The translations under genes were made by a program, and so were the position numbers. Positions 61,192 to 64,000 of a stretch of DNA of 64,000 bases are shown here, piece by piece (the first letter of the stretch is position 1; every line of letters starts with the position of its first letter). Under the pieces are notes generated by a model. It saw only the letters and a list, made by a program, of their open reading frames with translations, was not told where the DNA came from and did no database searches. Source of the stretch: Colwellia sp. RSH04 (GTDB lineage Bacteria > Pseudomonadota > Gammaproteobacteria > Enterobacterales > Alteromonadaceae); NCBI RefSeq assembly GCF_003545765.1, contig NZ_QXIO01000013.1:30707-94706 (forward strand). The letters run 5' to 3'.

Positions 61192-63870
61192 ATGCAGTTA
61201 CTTCGACGTTTAAGTTTTACGATGCTCCTCATGTCTTTAATGACATTAGTGGCATGTGGTGGTGGGGGAGGAGATCTCTCTGGCGGCGGGGATAATGGGG
61301 GTGGTGGAACTGATCCAGAACCTATTGTTATATCGCTAGATATTTCCAATACAAATGTTACAGGCCAAGCACCTGTTAAAGTAACGGCAACCTTAACAAA
61401 AGGTAGTGATGTTGTTCCTAACACAGCTGTTGTTTTTACTTTAGATACAACAGAACCAGGTATTGGCGCATTTTCGCCTAGCTCAGGAACAGCTTTAACC
61501 AATGCAGAGGGGGTTGCAGAAATAACACTAACTGCCGGTAATGTTCGTGGTGCGGGCAGTATTATTGCAACTGCTTCAACAGGTGAAGCCGCTACCATTG
61601 GGTTTAGTACTCAAGGCGATGATATTGGCGTAGTAGGTGATATTAATATCTCTGTTAGTTTAGTTGATACAGATGGGAACCCAACAGATACAATTACTTC
61701 TTCTAAACCCGGTAAGGTTATTGCTGAAGTCAATGGTATAAGTACTCCACTTATTGTGACTTTTGTTACTACTGTTGGTGAAATACCAATCGCTACCGCT
61801 ATTACAAATAGTGATAATCAAGCAAGTGTAGATATTTTAGCTGGTGGTAGTTTAGGTGCTGGTTCGGTTACTGCGTCAATTGAAAGTGGTGAAACTGGGC
61901 AGGTATTATTAATTGTTGGTTCTTCAACAGTTACTATGGGTAGTGGCGAGCCGTTTGTAGAAGGTAAAGCAGGTATTAGTTTAGAGCAAATCTCGGCTGG
62001 TGGTACTACGGTTGTTACTGTAAATATAGTTGACGATCAAGGGGCTTTATTTACAGAGCCAGTTGACGTTAATTTCTCTTCTAGTTGTGCAAGTTTAAAC
62101 ACACCTTCAGCAGAACTGAATTCACCAATTACCACGTCAAATGGTATAGCAACAAGCACATACCTTGCTAAAGGCTGCGTAGGGGATGACCCTATTAATG
62201 TTACTGCAAATGCTGGAGGTATTAATTTATCAGCGACAACCAGTGTTAATGTTTTGCCCGCTAACGTCGGCAGTATCGAGTTTGTTTCAGCGTCACCTGA
62301 GAATATTTCTATTGTAGGTACAGGTAGCTTAGGCGGTTCAGAGAGCTCAGTAGTTAAGTTTAGAGTTTTAGACACAAACTCTAACCCAGTAAATAACCAA
62401 GTGGTTAATTTTTCATTAAATAGTAATCTTGGTGGCATTCAATTAATACCTGATAGTGCAACTACTAACAATTTAGGTATTGTCCAAACAGTCATAAATG
62501 CAGGTACAGTAGCGACCAGTGTTAGAGTGCAAGCGGTAATTGATAACGGTAATATTCCTCAAATAGCATCGCAATCAAGCGTTCTGGTAGTTTCTACCGG
62601 TATTCCAGATCAAGATAGTTTTAGTTTGTCTGCATCAGTTTTAAACCCTGAAGGTTGGAATATTGATGGTACTGAAGTTGAGGTAACAGCGCGTTTAGCA
62701 GATGCATTTAATAACCCTGTACCAAATGGGACCGCGGTAAGTTTTACTACAGAAGGTGGTTCAATTGAACCTTCATGCATAACTACTAATGGTGCTTGTA
62801 CCGTTACTTGGCGCAGTCAATTCCCACGTCCAGAAGGTCATGTGTTAGGTGATGCGAACAATCCACTTCATCCACCTGAAGTTAATAACACTATGGGGCA
62901 AAAGTACGGTGGTCGTGCAACTATCATTGCTACAGCTATTGGTGAAGAATCATTTCCAGACTTAAATGGTAACGCTCGTTTTGATGCAAGTGAAATGGCT
63001 GCATTTTTAGGTACTGATATAAGTGGTAATAAGTACGACTTAAAAGAAGCTTTTGTTGATCATAATGAAGATGGTTTTTATAATCCTGATGCAACTGATA
63101 ATGCATTAGCGCCAATTGACCCTAATAATGCAAATAGTGGTGCATTAGAAGAGTTTTTTGATTTTAATGTTGATGGCGGTTTTACTCAAAATGATAGTAA
63201 GTATAATGGTGTACTTTGTTCTATACCTGCTCATGATGGTTGTTCAGCCGATGCTAAATCATTAAATGTTAGACGTTCGTTGACATTAGTGATGTCTGGT
63301 TCTAATGCTCGTGTTTGTACGTCATCTGCTTATGATAACTCGGGTTCAGATGTTACCTTCATTCGTGTTGATAAGGGCTTAACTAACAGTTATTTAACTT
63401 TAACGCTACCTGTGAACTCGACTCGTATTGCTCCAAGTAGCGATGCTTTAGTGATAGCGCGCAGTAATTCACTATGTCATGCAGAAGTACTTGAGGTTAC
63501 TTATGATTTTGATGATGATAACGATCCAAACACGCCTGATATACAAACTACCGCAGAAGTTATTAATAATAACTTTGATAACACCCTTTACATTAAAGGG
63601 GAGAACTCTAGACCGGTTACTATCATTATTTCTGATCTACATAATCAGCCTATGCCAGCAGGAACAGAAGTTAAGTTTACAGCTACAGCAGGCTCGGTAG
63701 TTGGACCAAGTACGTTTGTTTGGCCAAGTGATAATCACAATGGTGGTGCTGCTTTTGGTGTAACTGTAAAAGGCGAAAAAGAGCCTAAAGCTGGTAACTT
63801 AGTTGTTGAGATAACAACCCCAGGTGAACTAACAACCATATACAGTAATATTGGTATAGATATTCAGTAG
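61192..63870 (+). CDS. Lipoprotein with invasin-type Ig-like (Big_1) repeats
   Basis: Start ATG 61192 follows AGGGAT. The signal ends in LMTLVAC with lipidated Cys at residue 22, then a Gly-rich linker (GGGGGDLSGGGDNGGGG). Residues about 50-520 hold several Big_1-like modules with the usual patterns (VTATLTKGSDVVPNTAVVF, TNAEGVAEITLTAG, TSNGIATSTYLAKG). The C-terminal ~370 residues contain a loop-rich region with DLNGNARFDASE and DHNEDGFYNPD-type Ca-binding-like loops, and a last Ig-like unit. Such lipoproteins sit on the outer-membrane surface and are often adhesins. No partner gene is adjacent in the window. Confidence 0.82.
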   Translation: MQLLRRLSFTMLLMSLMTLVACGGGGGDLSGGGDNGGGGTDPEPIVISLDISNTNVTGQAPVKVTATLTKGSDVVPNTAVVFTLDTTEPGIGAFSPSSGTALTNAEGVAEITLTAGNVRGAGSIIATASTGEAATIGFSTQGDDIGVVGDINISVSLVDTDGNPTDTITSSKPGKVIAEVNGISTPLIVTFVTTVGEIPIATAITNSDNQASVDILAGGSLGAGSVTASIESGETGQVLLIVGSSTVTMGSGEPFVEGKAGISLEQISAGGTTVVTVNIVDDQGALFTEPVDVNFSSSCASLNTPSAELNSPITTSNGIATSTYLAKGCVGDDPINVTANAGGINLSATTSVNVLPANVGSIEFVSASPENISIVGTGSLGGSESSVVKFRVLDTNSNPVNNQVVNFSLNSNLGGIQLIPDSATTNNLGIVQTVINAGTVATSVRVQAVIDNGNIPQIASQSSVLVVSTGIPDQDSFSLSASVLNPEGWNIDGTEVEVTARLADAFNNPVPNGTAVSFTTEGGSIEPSCITTNGACTVTWRSQFPRPEGHVLGDANNPLHPPEVNNTMGQKYGGRATIIATAIGEESFPDLNGNARFDASEMAAFLGTDISGNKYDLKEAFVDHNEDGFYNPDATDNALAPIDPNNANSGALEEFFDFNVDGGFTQNDSKYNGVLCSIPAHDGCSADAKSLNVRRSLTLVMSGSNARVCTSSAYDNSGSDVTFIRVDKGLTNSYLTLTLPVNSTRIAPSSDALVIARSNSLCHAEVLEVTYDFDDDNDPNTPDIQTTAEVINNNFDNTLYIKGENSRPVTIIISDLHNQPMPAGTEVKFTATAGSVVGPSTFVWPSDNHNGGAAFGVTVKGEKEPKAGNLVVEITTPGELTTIYSNIGIDIQ

Positions 63871-63890
63871 TGTTGTTGAATTGTAGTTTG

Positions 63891-63918
63891 AAATAAAAAT
63901 GGCTCCATAAGGAGTCAT
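63891..63918 (-). terminator. Hairpin resembling a minus-strand intrinsic terminator
   Basis: ATGGCTCC (63899-63906) and GGAGTCAT (63911-63918) form a stem with one G-T pair and an ATAA loop. On the minus strand it is followed by TTTTATTT, so it may end transcription of a leftward gene beyond the window. On the plus strand it lacks a T-run. Confidence 0.55.
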
Positions 63919-63937
63919 GCCGCTCAGTTAAACAAAA

Positions 63938-63953
63938 GATCGGTTGACCGATC
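63938..63953. promoter_or_regulatory. Palindrome resembling a repressor operator
   Basis: GATCGGT-TG-ACCGATC is a perfect 7-bp inverted repeat with a 2-base centre, of the type bound by TetR-family dimers. No gene follows it within the window, so its target is unknown. Confidence 0.3.
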
Positions 63954-63966
63954 ATAATGATCATGC

Positions 63967-64000
63967 AAAATCCATTATCAGTTTTCTGATAATGGATTTT
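63967..64000. terminator. Perfect 15-bp hairpin at window end, probable bidirectional terminator
   Basis: AAAATCCATTATCAG (63967-63981) and CTGATAATGGATTTT (63986-64000) are exact complements around a TTTT loop. A-run and T-run ends on both strands suit a bidirectional terminator for the Ig-like lipoprotein gene and a gene beyond the edge. Confidence 0.7.

Noticed and set aside
61158..61598. 146-codon minus-strand frame over the start of the Ig-like lipoprotein
   Set aside because: The Pro-rich stretch is simply the complement of the Gly-rich linker of the lipoprotein gene.

Overview
This is an AT-rich (low-to-mid 30s % GC by eye), gene-dense chromosomal segment of a marine gammaproteobacterium. 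The gene content (dedicated secretin, large secreted Ig-like and VCBS proteins, Pla-1/cef-type lipase, SohB, YciK-like SDR, K-locus-like ugd-galU-pgi) most resembles Alteromonadales, perhaps Colwelliaceae. That assignment is inference from protein style, not from a database search. No rRNA, tRNA, CRISPR array or prophage was seen. One decayed insertion sequence is present.

Layout. (1) 1-4.7 kb: the end of a secretion operon (PilO/GspM-like, PilP/GspC-like, secretin lipoprotein), then a strongly signalled single gene (3283-4632) for an acidic, Thr/Val/Asp-rich exported protein that looks like a surface-layer protein. (2) 4.8-6.5 kb: a multispanning GT-C/TPR protein. (3) 6.7-20.9 kb: a first polysaccharide locus with the complete dTDP-L-rhamnose pathway (rfbB, A, C, D), an ABC exporter (wzm/wzt type), a 1400-residue sulfotransferase/multi-glycosyltransferase fusion, a methyltransferase, a second sulfotransferase, a nucleotide-sugar dehydrogenase and a GT2 enzyme. 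(4) 20.9-21.6 kb: an inactive IS481-type remnant. (5) 21.7-38 kb: a block of exported proteins, comprising an S74-chaperone surface protein and its small partner, a VCBS/ASPIC protein, an exported YyaL/SPATA20-like protein with a C-terminal DsbD-alpha-like domain, a lipoprotein, and a 2545-residue Ig-like/VCBS protein with 285-bp tandem repeats. (6) 38-54.5 kb: a second polysaccharide locus of Wzx/Wzy type (several GTs, DUF2304 partner, third sulfotransferase, two flippases, Wzz, Wzy, pyruvyl transferase) ending in ugd-galU-pgi. (7) 54.6-64 kb: an SDR oxidoreductase, a lipoprotein lipase, SohB, a dicarboxylate symporter and an Ig-like lipoprotein.

How it fits together. Regions 1-3 can be read as one cell-surface assembly: a secretin that could export the adjacent abundant surface protein, with an ABC-dependent rhamnose-containing and probably sulfated O-glycan next door that might anchor it. 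Region 6 would make a second, Wzy-dependent acidic polysaccharide (uronic acid and pyruvate). GalU and Ugd supply UDP-glucuronate, and Pgi links the pathway to central hexose phosphates. No initiating sugar-phosphate transferase, Wza or Wzc is visible, so these steps must be encoded outside the window.

Start codons were re-chosen in several places (3283, 6684, 11673, 15889, 26892, 30117 on the minus strand, 30319, 43028, 44847, 58408) from ribosome-binding sites, signal peptides and family N-termini. The GT2 gene at 19910 may start at ATT.
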